Below are positions 7,894 to 17,435 of a DNA stretch of 55,402 nucleotides, piece after piece (the first letter of the stretch is position 1; the number at the start of each line of letters is the position of its first letter). Both the position numbers and the translations under genes were made by a program. The notes below the pieces were generated by a model. It saw nothing but the letters and a program-made list of their open reading frames with translations. It did no database searches and was not told the origin of the DNA. This DNA is from Oscillospiraceae bacterium (GTDB lineage Bacteria > Bacillota > Clostridia > Monoglobales > Monoglobaceae): assembly GCA_015068655.1 (NCBI GenBank), contig SVKC01000005.1, forward strand, positions 1 through 55,402, read 5' to 3'.

Positions 7894-10179
7894 TTACAGC
7901 TGATTGCGGATAATCTTTCCGCTTGTTGTTTTGGGAAGCTCGTCACGGAATACCACAATTCTTGGGTACTTGTAGGGAGCTGTGTGTTCTTTTACGTAAT
8001 TCTGAATTTCCTTTTTCAGCTCTTCGCTGGGAGTTGTGTCCTTGGTGAGAACGATACTCGCCTTTACCACCTGACCGCGAACATCGTCGGGTTCTGCCGA
8101 CACACCACATTCAAGAACATAAGGAAGCTCCATAATAACACTTTCGATTTCAAAGGGTCCAATACGATAACCCGATGATTTGATAACGTCATCAATACGG
8201 CTCACATAGAAGTAGAAACCGTCCTCGTCCTTGTACGCAACGTCACCTGTATGATAAAGACCGTCGTGCCAAGCCTCGGCGGTTTTTTCTTCGTCACGGT
8301 AATAACCCTTGAAGAGACCGCAGGGAACACGTTCTGACGTGCGGATAACAATTTCACCATTTTCACCGACACCAACGCTGTTTCCGTCAGCATCTACTAT
8401 ATCCACATCATAAAGCGGAACAGGCTTACCCATTGCACCCACCTTGTATTCTCTGCCGTAAAGGTTTCCGATAAGGCACGTAGTTTCGGTTTGACCAAAG
8501 CCTTCCATAATCTTGAGTCCCGTGAGCTTTTCAATCTGCTTGAATACTTCGGGGTTCAGGGCCTCACCTGCTGTTGTTGCGTGCTGAACCGAGGACATAT
8601 CGTATTTTGAAATATCTTCTTTCATAAGCATTCTGTACATTGTGGGAGGTGCACAGAAGGTTGTAATCTTGTACTTTTCAAACATAGGCAGGATATCTGC
8701 CGCATCAAACTTGTCGAAGTCATAAACAAATAGTGCCGCTTCGCAGAGCCACTGACCATAAATCTTTCCCCAAGCCGCCTTTGCCCAGCCTGTGTCGGAA
8801 ATTGTCAGGTGAAGACCTTCGGGGTCAACACAATGCCAGTAGTTTGCGGTATGGAAGTGACCAAGAGGATACTTGAAGCTGTGGAGAGCCATTTTGGGGT
8901 TTCCTGTTGTTCCTGATGTGAAGTAGAGAAGCATATCATCATCCCCGCAAGGTGAATCAGCCTTTCTCACGTATTCATCCGGAAATGCCTTGTATTCCTC
9001 GTCAAAGTTTCGCCAACCAGGCTTTGAACCGCCAACCAGAATCTTTTCTCTCAAAGTTGTGGCATTCTTCGCACCGGCTTCTGCACGGTCAGCAATATCG
9101 TCATCGGCGGTACAAAGAATTGCAGAAACGCTTGCCGCCTCATAACGGTATTCATAGTCGTGCTCCTGAAGCAAGAAGCTTGCGGGAATTGAAACAGCAC
9201 CGATTTTCTGGAGAGCGAGAGTTGCAATCCAGAACTGATAATGTCTTTTCAGCACAAGCATAACCTTGTCGCCTCTCTTGATTCCAAGAGATTCAAAGTA
9301 ATTTGCACATCTTGCGGACTCCTTCATAAAGTCGGTGAAGGTAAACCGTCTTTCTTCGTGATTCTTTGAAACGTAAAGCATTGCCAATTTTTCAGGCTTG
9401 CGGCGTGCAATTTCATCAACAACATCAAAGGCAAAGTTGAATTTATCTTCGTTTTTGAAGCTTATGGAAACAAGAGAACCGTTTTCGTCTTCAACGGTGT
9501 CAATAAAGTTATGATATACTCTCTTGTATTCCTGATGAGGCTTGTACTTCGATTTCACAACAGCCTTTTCAGCCTTCTCAATCTCAGTGCCCTTGAGAAC
9601 TATTGCATAAAAAACAGCGTCCTGACCTTCAACAGCAATCATACCGTGAGGAGTTGAGCTATCGTAATAGATTGTGTCACCCTCGCGGAGAATTTCTGTA
9701 TGTGAACCAATCTGAACCTTGAGAACACCCTTCAGGACAATATCCAGCTCCTGACCTGTGTGTGTTGTAAGCTCAATATCTCTCTGCTCCGCCTCGGGGT
9801 CATATGCACACTCAACATAAAGAGGCTCCGACACTCTTTCCTTGAAGGCAGAAGCAAGGTTGTAGTATGTCATTCCGTGAGCTTCTTCAATCTTCTTTCC
9901 TTCGCCTTTTCTGGTTACGGTATGAGATTTCAGCGTCGGGCTGACACCTTCAATAATATCCGTAACTCCTACCTTGAAGGCAAGAGCACAACGATAAATA
10001 AACGCGAAGCTCAAATCGTGAGTTCCTGCCTCACAGGCAGCATATTCCGCACTGGAAACGCCCGTAAGCTTCGCCATAGTTTCTTTTGAAATTCCGCTGA
10101 TATGGCGGAGTTCCCTGATTCTCGCCGCAACTTCACTGATTTTGAAGTCAAGACCTGTCATTGTTTCTTCGTTTTTCAT
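7894..10179 (-). CDS. HTH-cupin-acyl-CoA synthetase fusion protein
   Basis: This 761-aa protein has three parts. Residues 10-75 are an XRE-type helix-turn-helix (SEVAARIRELRHISGISKETMAKLTG). Residues 100-195 are a cupin (ELTTHTGQELDIVLKG...GDTIYYDSSTPHGM). Residues 215-761 are an AMP-forming acyl-CoA synthetase with the P-loop YFTSGTTGNPKM, GFGQTET, YHTGD and the catalytic-lysine motif LPKTTSGKIIR. The segment DTGWAKAAWGKIYGQW is typical of the medium-chain/branched acyl-CoA synthetase branch. The enzyme should activate a small carboxylic acid to its CoA thioester. AAGGAGG precedes the ATG. A T-box leader lies directly upstream, which is unusual for such an enzyme and points to an amino-acid-related substrate. 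Confidence 0.93.
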   Translation of the reverse strand: MKNEETMTGLDFKISEVAARIRELRHISGISKETMAKLTGVSSAEYAACEAGTHDLSFAFIYRCALAFKVGVTDIIEGVSPTLKSHTVTRKGEGKKIEEAHGMTYYNLASAFKERVSEPLYVECAYDPEAEQRDIELTTHTGQELDIVLKGVLKVQIGSHTEILREGDTIYYDSSTPHGMIAVEGQDAVFYAIVLKGTEIEKAEKAVVKSKYKPHQEYKRVYHNFIDTVEDENGSLVSISFKNEDKFNFAFDVVDEIARRKPEKLAMLYVSKNHEERRFTFTDFMKESARCANYFESLGIKRGDKVMLVLKRHYQFWIATLALQKIGAVSIPASFLLQEHDYEYRYEAASVSAILCTADDDIADRAEAGAKNATTLREKILVGGSKPGWRNFDEEYKAFPDEYVRKADSPCGDDDMLLYFTSGTTGNPKMALHSFKYPLGHFHTANYWHCVDPEGLHLTISDTGWAKAAWGKIYGQWLCEAALFVYDFDKFDAADILPMFEKYKITTFCAPPTMYRMLMKEDISKYDMSSVQHATTAGEALNPEVFKQIEKLTGLKIMEGFGQTETTCLIGNLYGREYKVGAMGKPVPLYDVDIVDADGNSVGVGENGEIVIRTSERVPCGLFKGYYRDEEKTAEAWHDGLYHTGDVAYKDEDGFYFYVSRIDDVIKSSGYRIGPFEIESVIMELPYVLECGVSAEPDDVRGQVVKASIVLTKDTTPSEELKKEIQNYVKEHTAPYKYPRIVVFRDELPKTTSGKIIRNQL

Positions 10180-10204
10180 ATTTTTCCTCCTTAGAATTCC
10201 TTTG

Positions 10205-10480
10205 AGAAAAGAAAAAATCGTCTCAAAGGATATTTCTTTGAGACGAGCAAATTACCCGCGGTACCACTCAAATTGCATTGCATACTGCAATACCCCTTCA
10301 GGTCCTGATTCAGACCCTATGCACTGACGTAGCAGACACGGAAAGGTTCTACTCACCCGAATCAGGCTTTCTTCCTTTCTGCTCAGGAGCTACAATCCAA
10401 AACTCGGCTTTTGCAGCTCACACCAGCCACTGCTTCTCTCGAAAGCCTACCCTGAGGACACTCTCCTTCAACGCATTTGT
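10205..10480 (-). promoter_or_regulatory. T-box riboswitch leader
   Basis: On the minus strand the leader shows, in order, a Stem I base helix AGGAG/CTCCT, an AGAGA motif and distal-loop GGTGTGAG, then the T-box GTGGTACCGCGG at 10256-10267, followed at once by an intrinsic terminator. This is the standard antitermination arrangement that senses an uncharged tRNA. The specifier loop lies around the stretch TTGGATTGTAGCTCC; the codon could be GTA (Val), TGT (Cys) or ATT (Ile) depending on register, and I cannot settle it by eye. The leader ends about 25 nt before the HTH-cupin-ligase start, so it controls that gene. Confidence 0.93.
10212..10246 (-). terminator. T-box terminator hairpin
   Basis: TCGTCTCAAAG / CTTTGAGACGA form a perfect 11-bp stem followed on the minus strand by ATTTTTTC. 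It directly follows the T-box antiterminator element and is the off-state of the riboswitch. Confidence 0.93.
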
Positions 10481-10791
10481 ATTTAATTATATTAGTAAGA
10501 TACCACAAAACGTATTTTTTGTCAAGTATCGGCACTCAAATTTATGAAAATTCAAAACTTTATTAAGAAATTACGCAGACGTATTGAAAGAACGCAAGCT
10601 GTTATAAAGCTTTCAAGACAAATAATTCAAGGGGCTGTAGCAAAATGAAGTTTTGGGACGGGATGGAACCCGTCCCCTACATATATTGTGTACCTTTTTT
10701 TTTGCAACACAATTTGTAGGGTTCGGTTTCCACGCCGAACCGCTTTTTTCATTTTGCTACAGCCCCTTTGTGTATTTTTTATTCCAAATTC
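10481..10791. other. Gap between the T-box leader and oadA
   Basis: This stretch has no open reading frame I would call. On the minus strand, positions 10481-10560 should hold the promoter of the T-box transcript, but I found no clear -35/-10 pair. Positions 10631-10768 are a full copy of the interspersed double-hairpin repeat, which probably ends transcription from oadA. Confidence 0.6.
10631..10768. repeat. Interspersed double-hairpin repeat, copy 3
   Basis: A 138-bp copy with almost perfect terminal inverted repeats (GGGGCTGTAGCAAAATGAA / TTCATTTTGCTACAGCCCC) and the two internal hairpins GGGACGGG...CCCGTCCC and GGTTCGG...CCGAACC. It lies just downstream of oadA. Confidence 0.9.
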
Positions 10792-12183
10792 TTAGGACAA
10801 ATCTTCAACGTAAAGTGTTCTTACGCCGTTTTCATCCACAGCCGGAGCTTTGTCACGTGCCTCGAAGAACTTCTGAGCAACCTGTGGGAAAAGTGCATAG
10901 CTGAGAACATCTTCCTCACACTTTGCAATGCCCTTTGTTTCCTCTGTGTACTTTTCAAGTTCAGGTTCAAGAAGGTCCGCCGGACGTACATCAATAACCT
11001 TATCGTCGCCAATAGCCATCTTGCGTACTTCTTCATTCACCTTGCCGGGAAGCTTTCCGTACTCACCACGGAGAAGTCCTTTTGATTCCTTTGAAATCAT
11101 CTTGTATCTTCCCATAAGAACATTCAAAACTGCCTGAGTTCCAACAATCTGGCTTGTGGGAGTAACAAGTGGAGGATAACCGAAGTCCTCACGAACTCTG
11201 GGAACCTCTGCAAGCACTTCATAATATTTATCCTCGGCATTTGCCTGCTTGAGCTGTGAAATCAGGTTTGAAAGCATACCGCCGGGAACCTGATAAAGAA
11301 GAGTGTTTCCGTCAACATTGAGAACCTTGGGGTCAAGAGTTCCTTCTTCTTTCATCTTTGTTGCAACCTTTCTGAAATGAGCAGCTGCATCGCTGAGAAG
11401 TCCCATATCAAGTCCTGTATCATATTCAGTGCCCTTGAGAGTCGCAACAAGACTTTCTGTTGAGGGATTTGCTGTACCGTTTGCCATAGGAGAAAGAGCA
11501 CAGTCAACAATATCAACACCCGCCTGAATTGCCATAAGGTTTGTCATATCGCCTGTTCCGGCTGTGTTGTGTGTATGAAGATGGATGGGAACACCAACCT
11601 TTGCCTTGAGCTTCTTTACGAGACTGTACGCATCATAAGGAAGAAGAAGGTTTGCCATATCCTTGATACAGATTGAATCTGCACCTTTTTCTTCAAGACG
11701 GCAAGCCAAATCAACAAAGTAGTCCTCGTTGTGAACAGGGCTCTGTGTATAGCTGATAGCCGCTTCAAGATGTCCGCCGTAATGCTTCACGTACTTGATA
11801 GCCGCTTCAAGATTTCTGGGGTCGTTGAGAGCATCAAAAACTCTCACTACGTCAATACCATTTTCAATAGATTTTTTGCAGAAGGCTTCAACAACGTCAT
11901 CTGCATAATGCTTGTAACCAAGAATGTTCTGACCACGGAAAAGCATCTGGAGCTTTGTGTTCGGAAGATGCTTCTTGAGGGTTCTGAGTCTTTCCCAGGG
12001 GTCTTCGTTGAGAAATCTCATACAAGCATCAAAAGTTGCGCCGCCCCAGCATTCCAGTGACCAATAACCTATCTTGTCGAGTGTTTCAAGAGCAGGTATC
12101 ATATCTTCAATTCTCATTCTGGTTGCAGCCTGTGACTGATGTGCGTCACGAAGAATTGTATCTGTAATATATACTTTTGACAT
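10792..12183 (-). CDS. oadA: Oxaloacetate decarboxylase alpha subunit (carboxyltransferase)
   Basis: This 463-aa protein is the carboxyltransferase subunit of a sodium-pumping decarboxylase. It moves the carboxyl group from oxaloacetate to the biotin carrier in the cytoplasm. The TIM-barrel signature is clear: ITDTILRDAHQS at the N-terminus, LQMLFRGQN, CIKDMANLL and the metal-binding HLHTHNTAGTG, followed by the helical C-terminal domain. It lacks the C-terminal biotin domain found in fused OadA proteins; the biotin carrier is a separate gene at 13998. It is last in the operon oadG-carrier-oadB-oadA, with a ribosome binding site AAAGGAAA. Similar carboxyltransferases act in pyruvate carboxylase. 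Confidence 0.92.
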   Translation of the reverse strand: MSKVYITDTILRDAHQSQAATRMRIEDMIPALETLDKIGYWSLECWGGATFDACMRFLNEDPWERLRTLKKHLPNTKLQMLFRGQNILGYKHYADDVVEAFCKKSIENGIDVVRVFDALNDPRNLEAAIKYVKHYGGHLEAAISYTQSPVHNEDYFVDLACRLEEKGADSICIKDMANLLLPYDAYSLVKKLKAKVGVPIHLHTHNTAGTGDMTNLMAIQAGVDIVDCALSPMANGTANPSTESLVATLKGTEYDTGLDMGLLSDAAAHFRKVATKMKEEGTLDPKVLNVDGNTLLYQVPGGMLSNLISQLKQANAEDKYYEVLAEVPRVREDFGYPPLVTPTSQIVGTQAVLNVLMGRYKMISKESKGLLRGEYGKLPGKVNEEVRKMAIGDDKVIDVRPADLLEPELEKYTEETKGIAKCEEDVLSYALFPQVAQKFFEARDKAPAVDENGVRTLYVEDLS

Positions 12184-12244
12184 AAGTCTGATTTCCTTTC
12201 ATTTAATGTATCGGTTTCACATCTCCCCGCAAGGGGAAGGGGAA

Positions 12245-13972
12245 TTATCCAAACAGAGCAATAAGTACGCCGGCAGCAATTGCAGAGCCGATTACGCCTG
12301 CAACATTGGGACCCATTGCGTGCATAAGCAGGAAGTTCTGGGGATTTTCCTTCTGACCAACAACCTGCGAAACTCTTGCCGCCATAGGAACGGCAGAAAC
12401 ACCTGCTGAACCGATGAGGGGGTTGATTTTGTTTTTCTTGAGGAACAGGTTCATAAGCTTTGCAAGAAGAACGCCGCCTGCAGTACCACATCCAAAAGCA
12501 ACAACACCCATAGCGATAATTGCAAGTGTTCTGATTTGGAGGAAGGTTCCGGCAGTTGCCGTTGCACCAACGGAAATACCGAGGAATATTGTTACGATAT
12601 TCATAAGCTCGTTCTGTGCAGTCTTTGAAATTCTGTCAACAACGCCGCATTCACGTGCAAGGTTACCCAGCATCAGGCATCCAACCAAAGGACCTGCTGA
12701 GGGAACAAGAAGAGTTACAAACACTGTAATTGCAATAGGGAATACAATCTTTTCGGTCTTTGAAACCTCACGGAGGGGCTTCATAACAATCTGTCTTTCC
12801 TTCTTTGTTGTGAGAAGCTTCATAATGGGCGGCTGGATTACGGGAACCAGAGCCATATATGAATAAGCCGCAACAGCGATAGGACCGAGAAGGTGAGGAG
12901 CAAGCTTCGATGTTACGAAGATTGCAGTAGGACCATCAGCACCGCCAATAATACCGATTGAGCCTGATTCTGCAGGATTAAATCCGAATAAGCTTGATGC
13001 CGCAACGTATGTCATAAAGATACCAAGCTGTGCAGCAGCACCAAGAAGAAGGCTCTTGGGGTTCGCAATCAGGGGACCAAAGTCTGTCATTGCACCAACG
13101 CCGAGGAAGATAAGGCAGGGATAGATACCCAGCTTTACACCAAGGTAAAGAATATCAATGAGACCGGGAGTAATTGCATTTGAAGCGTTGAAAAGCTCCC
13201 AATGAACGTGACCGTCTGCAAACAGCTCTTCGTGGAACATATCTGCTCCGGGAAGGTTTGTGAGCATCATACCGAAGGCAATGGGAAGAAGGAGCAACGG
13301 CTCAAACTTCTTGACAATTGCAAGGTACATAAGAACAAATGAAATAAGAAGCATAACTATCATCTTCCAGTTTCTCGCAAGTGCCATAAAGCCTGTCTGG
13401 TCAAGGAAGTTCATAACAGCTTCTGCGGGAGTTGCAACAGGGGCAAAAATATTTTCGATTTTTGCCATATACTGCTCCTGTTCAACCGTAAGGTCAACCT
13501 CTGTCATTCTGGGAATATAAGTAATATTCAGTCCGAAGGTAGGAATGTTTTCCGCATCGTAACCGGGGATTTCGGCATTGATTTTGAATTCCGTTTCAGC
13601 TCCGGCTGCAAGAAGTGAGCCGTACTGAAGACCACCATACTGAATGTTGATTTTTTCTTTGTCAGGAACAAACTCAACTGTTGAGATGTATGCTTCCTGC
13701 TTTGAAGTATTTGCAAGAGTAAAGGAAATTACTTTTGCCGCTTCGTCATATTCGGCATTTTTTGCCGTAAAAACAATATCGCCGGGCTTGAGAGCTGCCT
13801 GCTGCTGAGCTGCCTGAGCCTTGAGAGCTTCTTCAAGAGCAGCCTTCTGTTCGGGCGTAAGCTCCTGTGCTTCTTCGGTCTCTGCGGGCTGCTGTGATGT
13901 TGCAAAGCAGGGAACTACCATGAGTGCCAGCATAAGTACCGCCAAAAGGGCAGTAAAAATTCTCTTTTTCAT
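12245..13972 (-). CDS. oadB: Sodium-pumping decarboxylase beta subunit with extra N-terminal exported domain
   Basis: OadB decarboxylates carboxybiotin and couples this to sodium export. The membrane core (about residues 205-575) has many hydrophobic helices and the family motifs [13 protein letters not shown] and [10 protein letters not shown]. Ahead of it is an unusual 185-residue extension: a signal-peptide-like segment ([24 protein letters not shown]), a Glu/Gln/Ala-rich helix, and a small beta domain (about 65-150) resembling an Ig-like or FxLYD domain. The total is 575 aa against the usual 375-435. The start is the ATG at 13972, where the signal peptide begins. The extension should face outward. 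Confidence 0.9.
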   Translation of the reverse strand: MKKRIFTALLAVLMLALMVVPCFATSQQPAETEEAQELTPEQKAALEEALKAQAAQQQAALKPGDIVFTAKNAEYDEAAKVISFTLANTSKQEAYISTVEFVPDKEKINIQYGGLQYGSLLAAGAETEFKINAEIPGYDAENIPTFGLNITYIPRMTEVDLTVEQEQYMAKIENIFAPVATPAEAVMNFLDQTGFMALARNWKMIVMLLISFVLMYLAIVKKFEPLLLLPIAFGMMLTNLPGADMFHEELFADGHVHWELFNASNAITPGLIDILYLGVKLGIYPCLIFLGVGAMTDFGPLIANPKSLLLGAAAQLGIFMTYVAASSLFGFNPAESGSIGIIGGADGPTAIFVTSKLAPHLLGPIAVAAYSYMALVPVIQPPIMKLLTTKKERQIVMKPLREVSKTEKIVFPIAITVFVTLLVPSAGPLVGCLMLGNLARECGVVDRISKTAQNELMNIVTIFLGISVGATATAGTFLQIRTLAIIAMGVVAFGCGTAGGVLLAKLMNLFLKKNKINPLIGSAGVSAVPMAARVSQVVGQKENPQNFLLMHAMGPNVAGVIGSAIAAGVLIALFG

Positions 13973-13997
13973 AATTTGTGTCAACTGCCTTTCTTTT

Positions 13998-14369
13998 TTA
14001 CTGAATTGTGCAGAGAGCAGCACCTGCTTCAACAGCCTGACCTGCGTTTACCATAACAGCAGTAACTGTACCGTCACAACCTGCCATAATTTCATTTTCC
14101 ATTTTCATAGCTTCAAGAATCATAAGAACCTGACCCTTCTTTACTGCATCCCCTGCCTTCACATTTACAGAAAGGATTGTGCCGGGCATTGGGCTGTTCA
14201 CTGCTTCCCCTGCGCCGGGAGCTGCTGCGGGAGCCGGAGCCGGAGCCTGTGCGGGAGCTGCAGCGGGTGCCGGTGCTGCTGACTTTGAAGCAGCTGCTTC
14301 AGCTTCGCTCATAAGCTCAATTTCAATTTCATATGCTGTTCCGTTTACATTAACCTTGTACTTTTTCAT
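13998..14369 (-). CDS. Biotin carrier protein of the decarboxylase
   Basis: This 123-aa protein is the biotin/lipoyl carrier subunit (GcdC/OadC type). The C-terminal domain carries the biotinylation motif EAMKMENE with Lys89, preceded by the SPMPGTI turn. An Ala/Pro-rich flexible linker (about 32-56) joins it to a small N-terminal segment ([17 protein letters not shown]). Biotin on Lys89 shuttles the carboxyl group from OadA to OadB. The ribosome binding site is CGGAGG, and the gene lies 25 nt upstream of oadB. Confidence 0.94.
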   Translation of the reverse strand: MKKYKVNVNGTAYEIEIELMSEAEAAASKSAAPAPAAAPAQAPAPAPAAAPGAGEAVNSPMPGTILSVNVKAGDAVKKGQVLMILEAMKMENEIMAGCDGTVTAVMVNAGQAVEAGAALCTIQ

Positions 14370-14434
14370 TTTCTAAAAACCTCCGTTTTATATTAATTGA
14401 ATTCCTGCTGATTTTTCAGCTTCTTGATTTGAGC

Positions 14435-14713
14435 TTAAACCCTCTTAAAGGACAAAACTCTGATATTGCTTACATCTGTTCCGAGCTCTTCTGCAATAAC
14501 TGCACAGGTGCCGGCAATAATAGCCTGCTTATCCTGAATAGGCAAAGCCGTCGCAGGTGCAGATGCAGCCACAGGAGCCACAGTTTCATTTTTTGTTTCC
14601 TTTTTGGCAGAGCCTCTGAGAATCAAACCCATTATTTTGCAGATAATTACAATACATACAAGCCCGATAAACACAGTTCCCATACCCATAAGGCATACAA
14701 AAGTATTGGACAT
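14435..14713 (-). CDS. OadG-type gamma subunit of the sodium-pumping decarboxylase
   Basis: This 92-aa protein has one N-terminal membrane helix (about residues 6-32), a short linker and a small C-terminal domain. This fits the OadG family, which anchors and assembles the decarboxylase. It is the first gene of the four-gene operon, with ribosome binding site AGGGAGG and a recognisable promoter about 45-75 bp upstream. Confidence 0.8.
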   Translation of the reverse strand: MSNTFVCLMGMGTVFIGLVCIVIICKIMGLILRGSAKKETKNETVAPVAASAPATALPIQDKQAIIAGTCAVIAEELGTDVSNIRVLSFKRV

Positions 14714-14757
14714 AACAGACGCCTCCCTTCAAATGAATTCAAATTTTACCCACATTA

Positions 14758-14786
14758 ACTATAACACGCTTTCTGTCAAATTTCAA
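14758..14786 (-). promoter_or_regulatory. Promoter of the decarboxylase operon
   Basis: On the minus strand: TTGAAA (14781-14786), a 17-bp spacer and TATAGT (14758-14763), placed upstream of the OadG-like gene at 14713. Confidence 0.6.
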
Positions 14787-14821
14787 GATTATTTTCTAAA
14801 TTTGTTAAAAATTTTTCAATC

Positions 14822-14850
14822 TTGAATTATTATGCAAAAAGTGATACAAT
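14822..14850 (+). promoter_or_regulatory. Promoter of ybaK
   Basis: TTGAAT (14822-14827), a 17-bp spacer and TACAAT (14845-14850), 25 bp before the ATG at 14876. It is divergent from the decarboxylase operon promoter. Confidence 0.6.
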
Positions 14851-14875
14851 AAAATCAGGAAAAGAGGCGGACAAA

Positions 14876-15358
14876 ATGGCAAAAGAAAAGAACATAAAAA
14901 CAAATGCAGTAAGAATTGTTGAACGTGAGAAAATCAGCTTTGAGGCAATTAATTATGAAAGTGACGGTTTTATGGAAGGCACAGCAATAGCAGAAAAACT
15001 TGGTATGCCTTTTGAACAGACCTTCAAAACCTTGGTGACAAAAGGAAAGCCCGGAGACTTCTTTGTATTTGTTGTACCGGTTTCCGACGAGCTTGACCTC
15101 AAAAAAGCCGCAAAAACTGTGGGCGAAAAGTCTGTAGAAATGCTCCCCGTAAAGGATTTGCTCAGCACAACCGGTTATGTCCGTGGTGGCTGCAGCCCCA
15201 TAGGAATGAAAAAAGCCTTCAGGACAATAATTCATCAAAGTTCAAAGAATTTTGATATGATTATGTTCAGCGGCGGAAGGCTCGGTACTCAACTGAAAAT
15301 GTCTCCCCTTGATTTGGCTAGAGTAACCGGTGCAGAATTTGCGGATATTGTAAAGTAA
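14876..15358 (+). CDS. ybaK: Cys-tRNA(Pro)/Cys-tRNA(Cys) deacylase, YbaK/EbsC type
   Basis: This 160-aa YbaK-family trans-editing enzyme hydrolyses Cys mischarged on tRNA(Pro). The family pattern is present: KTNAVRIVE at the N-terminus, EQTFKTLVTKG, the conserved FVFVVPVSDELDLKKAAK segment, and the GGCSPIGMKK loop followed by a Gly-rich end. The start is the ATG at 14876, after AAGAGGCGG; an in-frame upstream ATG at 14822 would place the promoter inside the gene. It is a single-gene unit, convergent with serS, and ends before an interspersed repeat. Confidence 0.92.
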   Translation: MAKEKNIKTNAVRIVEREKISFEAINYESDGFMEGTAIAEKLGMPFEQTFKTLVTKGKPGDFFVFVVPVSDELDLKKAAKTVGEKSVEMLPVKDLLSTTGYVRGGCSPIGMKKAFRTIIHQSSKNFDMIMFSGGRLGTQLKMSPLDLARVTGAEFADIVK

Positions 15359-15400
15359 TTGTATTTTCGTTTCATCAATGTTCAGTTTTGGTCAAAAATA

Positions 15401-15540
15401 CAGTGGCTGCAGCAAAATGAAATTTTCGGGACGGGATGGAACCCGTCCCCTACATATATTGTGCACTCGTTTTTTGTGATACAATTAGTAGGGTTCGGTT
15501 TCCACGCGGAACCGCTTTTTTCATTTTCTACAGTCACTGT
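15401..15540. repeat. Interspersed double-hairpin repeat, copy 4
   Basis: A 140-bp copy with diverged ends (ACAGTGGCTGCAGCAAAATGA / TCATTTTCTACAGTCACTGT) that still pair with each other, suggesting compensating changes. The internal hairpins are kept. It lies between the convergent genes ybaK and serS. Confidence 0.85.
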
Positions 15541-15554
15541 TTGCTTTTCAGTTT

Positions 15555-16838
15555 TTATTTTTCAGGAAGGATAACTTCCTTTCCGCCCATATAAGGACGG
15601 AGAACTTCAGGAACTGTTATGCTTCCATCTTCGTTCTGATAATTTTCAAGGATTGCCGCAACTGTTCTTCCAATTGCAACACCGGAACCGTTGAGTGTGT
15701 GAACAAGCTGAGCCTTGTCCTTCACATTGTTCTTAAACTTGATGTTCGCACGTCTTGCCTGGAAGTCTTCAAAGTTACTGCATGAAGAGATTTCAACAAA
15801 TCTGTTGTAGCTGGGCATCCAGACTTCAATATCATATTTCATAGCTGCTGTGAAACCAAGGTCGCCGATACAAATTTTCACTACACGGTAAGGAAGCTTC
15901 AACAGCTTGAGTACAGACTCTGCATCATTAACGAGACTTTCAAGCTCTTCATATGAATTTTCAGGATTTGCAAACTTCACAAGCTCAACCTTGTTGAACT
16001 GGTGCTGACGAATAAGACCTCTTGTGTCTCTGCCGGCACTTCCTGCCTCTGCTCTGAAACAAGCTGTGTATGCACAATACTTGATGGGAAGCTTGCTTCC
16101 GTCAAGAATTTCATCTCTATGCATATTTGTTACGGGAACTTCAGCTGTAGGAACAAGGAAGTAATCTGTGTTTGCAACCTTGAACGCATCCTCTTCAAAC
16201 TTCGGAAGCTGACCTGTTCCAACCATACTGTTTCTGTGAACCATAAAGGGCGGGAAAATTTCCTTGTAACCATTCTGGTTTGTGTGTGTGTCAAGATAGA
16301 AGTTGATTACCGCTCTTTCAAGCTGTGCACCTGCGCCGCTGTACACGGTAAATCTTGCGCCCGTAATCTTCGCAGCAGTTGCAGGGTCGAGAATTCCAAG
16401 CTCTTCACCCAAATCCCAGTGAGCTTTTGGCTCAAAATCAAACTTAGTGGGTTCCATAAAGCGTCTTACCTCAATATTGTCTTCATCTGTATCGCCTTCA
16501 GGAACTGTGGGGTTCGCAATATTGGGGATTGTGTACATAATCTTTTCTATTTCTTCATCAATAGTTCTCACCTGTTCATCAATTTTTTTGATGTCATCGG
16601 AAAGAGTTTTCATTTCAGCAAAAATAGGAGCAGTATCCTTTCCCTCTTTTTTGAACTGAGGAATCTGCTTCGAAATCGTATTCTGCTTGTTTTTCATCTG
16701 CTCAACATTGAAAACAAGCTCTCTACGCTGTTTGTCAAGGTCAAGAAGGTGGTCAACATCAATTCTTGTTTCTTTTCTACGCTTGAGAGCCTCAATAAGC
16801 TTCTCAGGTTCGTTTCTCAAAATTTTTATGTCTATCAT
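15555..16838 (-). CDS. serS: Seryl-tRNA synthetase
   Basis: This is the class II seryl-tRNA synthetase, 427 aa from the ATG at 16838 ([12 protein letters not shown]), which has ATGGAG seven bases upstream. Residues 1-110 form the tRNA-binding coiled-coil arm ([17 protein letters not shown]). The catalytic core shows class II motif 2 ([26 protein letters not shown]) and motif 3 ([18 protein letters not shown]). The length is normal. No T-box is visible upstream. It is followed on the same strand by no close gene, and preceded by the small membrane protein at 16877. Confidence 0.96.
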   Translation of the reverse strand: MIDIKILRNEPEKLIEALKRRKETRIDVDHLLDLDKQRRELVFNVEQMKNKQNTISKQIPQFKKEGKDTAPIFAEMKTLSDDIKKIDEQVRTIDEEIEKIMYTIPNIANPTVPEGDTDEDNIEVRRFMEPTKFDFEPKAHWDLGEELGILDPATAAKITGARFTVYSGAGAQLERAVINFYLDTHTNQNGYKEIFPPFMVHRNSMVGTGQLPKFEEDAFKVANTDYFLVPTAEVPVTNMHRDEILDGSKLPIKYCAYTACFRAEAGSAGRDTRGLIRQHQFNKVELVKFANPENSYEELESLVNDAESVLKLLKLPYRVVKICIGDLGFTAAMKYDIEVWMPSYNRFVEISSCSNFEDFQARRANIKFKNNVKDKAQLVHTLNGSGVAIGRTVAAILENYQNEDGSITVPEVLRPYMGGKEVILPEK

Positions 16839-16876
16839 ATTTTTCTCCATTCCGCCCCAAGGGCTTTTTGACAAAT

Positions 16877-17281
16877 TTATTTTGTAATATAATCTCTGAG
16901 CAATTTGTAATAATCCAAAGCCATATCGTCAAAGCCTGCCGTACTTATCATCTTGAATTTTTCCAACGCTTCTTCCTGACGACCTTCTTTGTACATATTA
17001 TGCACATCCTTCATTGAACTGATTGCCTGTGTTGCGTTGGTAACCTTTGATTCAAGATACTGTATGTCCTCAAGCTGCTGCTTCAGAGTATCATTTTCTT
17101 TTTGAAGTGAAATAATTTTTTGTTCCATCACATCAAAATCTGCTTTGTTGACATTTTCAATTTTTTCTGCCTGTTCTTCCTCATTCCTTTTGCTGAGTGA
17201 ATTGTTTCCTATAAGAAAAATTACAACCACCGCAAGAATTGCAATCATTACATAAAGAAATGTCTTTTTTCCGCTATCCAT
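16877..17281 (-). CDS. Small membrane-anchored coiled-coil protein, unknown
   Basis: This 134-aa protein is not recognised. One membrane helix lies at about residues 7-26 ([20 protein letters not shown]), followed by a charged linker and a coiled coil at about 50-76 ([22 protein letters not shown]), then a helical tail resembling a TPR-like hairpin ([16 protein letters not shown]). It lies between spo0J and serS on the same strand and ends 38 nt before serS, so the two are probably cotranscribed. A role at the membrane, perhaps cell division or envelope, is only a guess. Confidence 0.75.
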   Translation of the reverse strand: MDSGKKTFLYVMIAILAVVVIFLIGNNSLSKRNEEEQAEKIENVNKADFDVMEQKIISLQKENDTLKQQLEDIQYLESKVTNATQAISSMKDVHNMYKEGRQEEALEKFKMISTAGFDDMALDYYKLLRDYITK

Positions 17282-17435
17282 AATTTCTCCTTTCGGTCAT
17301 TTCGCCCTGATGCTAATTTTTTGCCCCTTAAAGGCATTTTATCCTGTTTTAATATAACTTCATTGCCACTTTTGGTTTTTTGGGTTTTAGGTTATATTTT
17401 AAAGGTGGGTTTTATGACATTTTTTTACATTTTTG

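Noticed and set aside
16002-16871. 289-aa open reading frame antisense to serS
   Set aside because: It is fully contained in serS on the other strand and shows no family motif.
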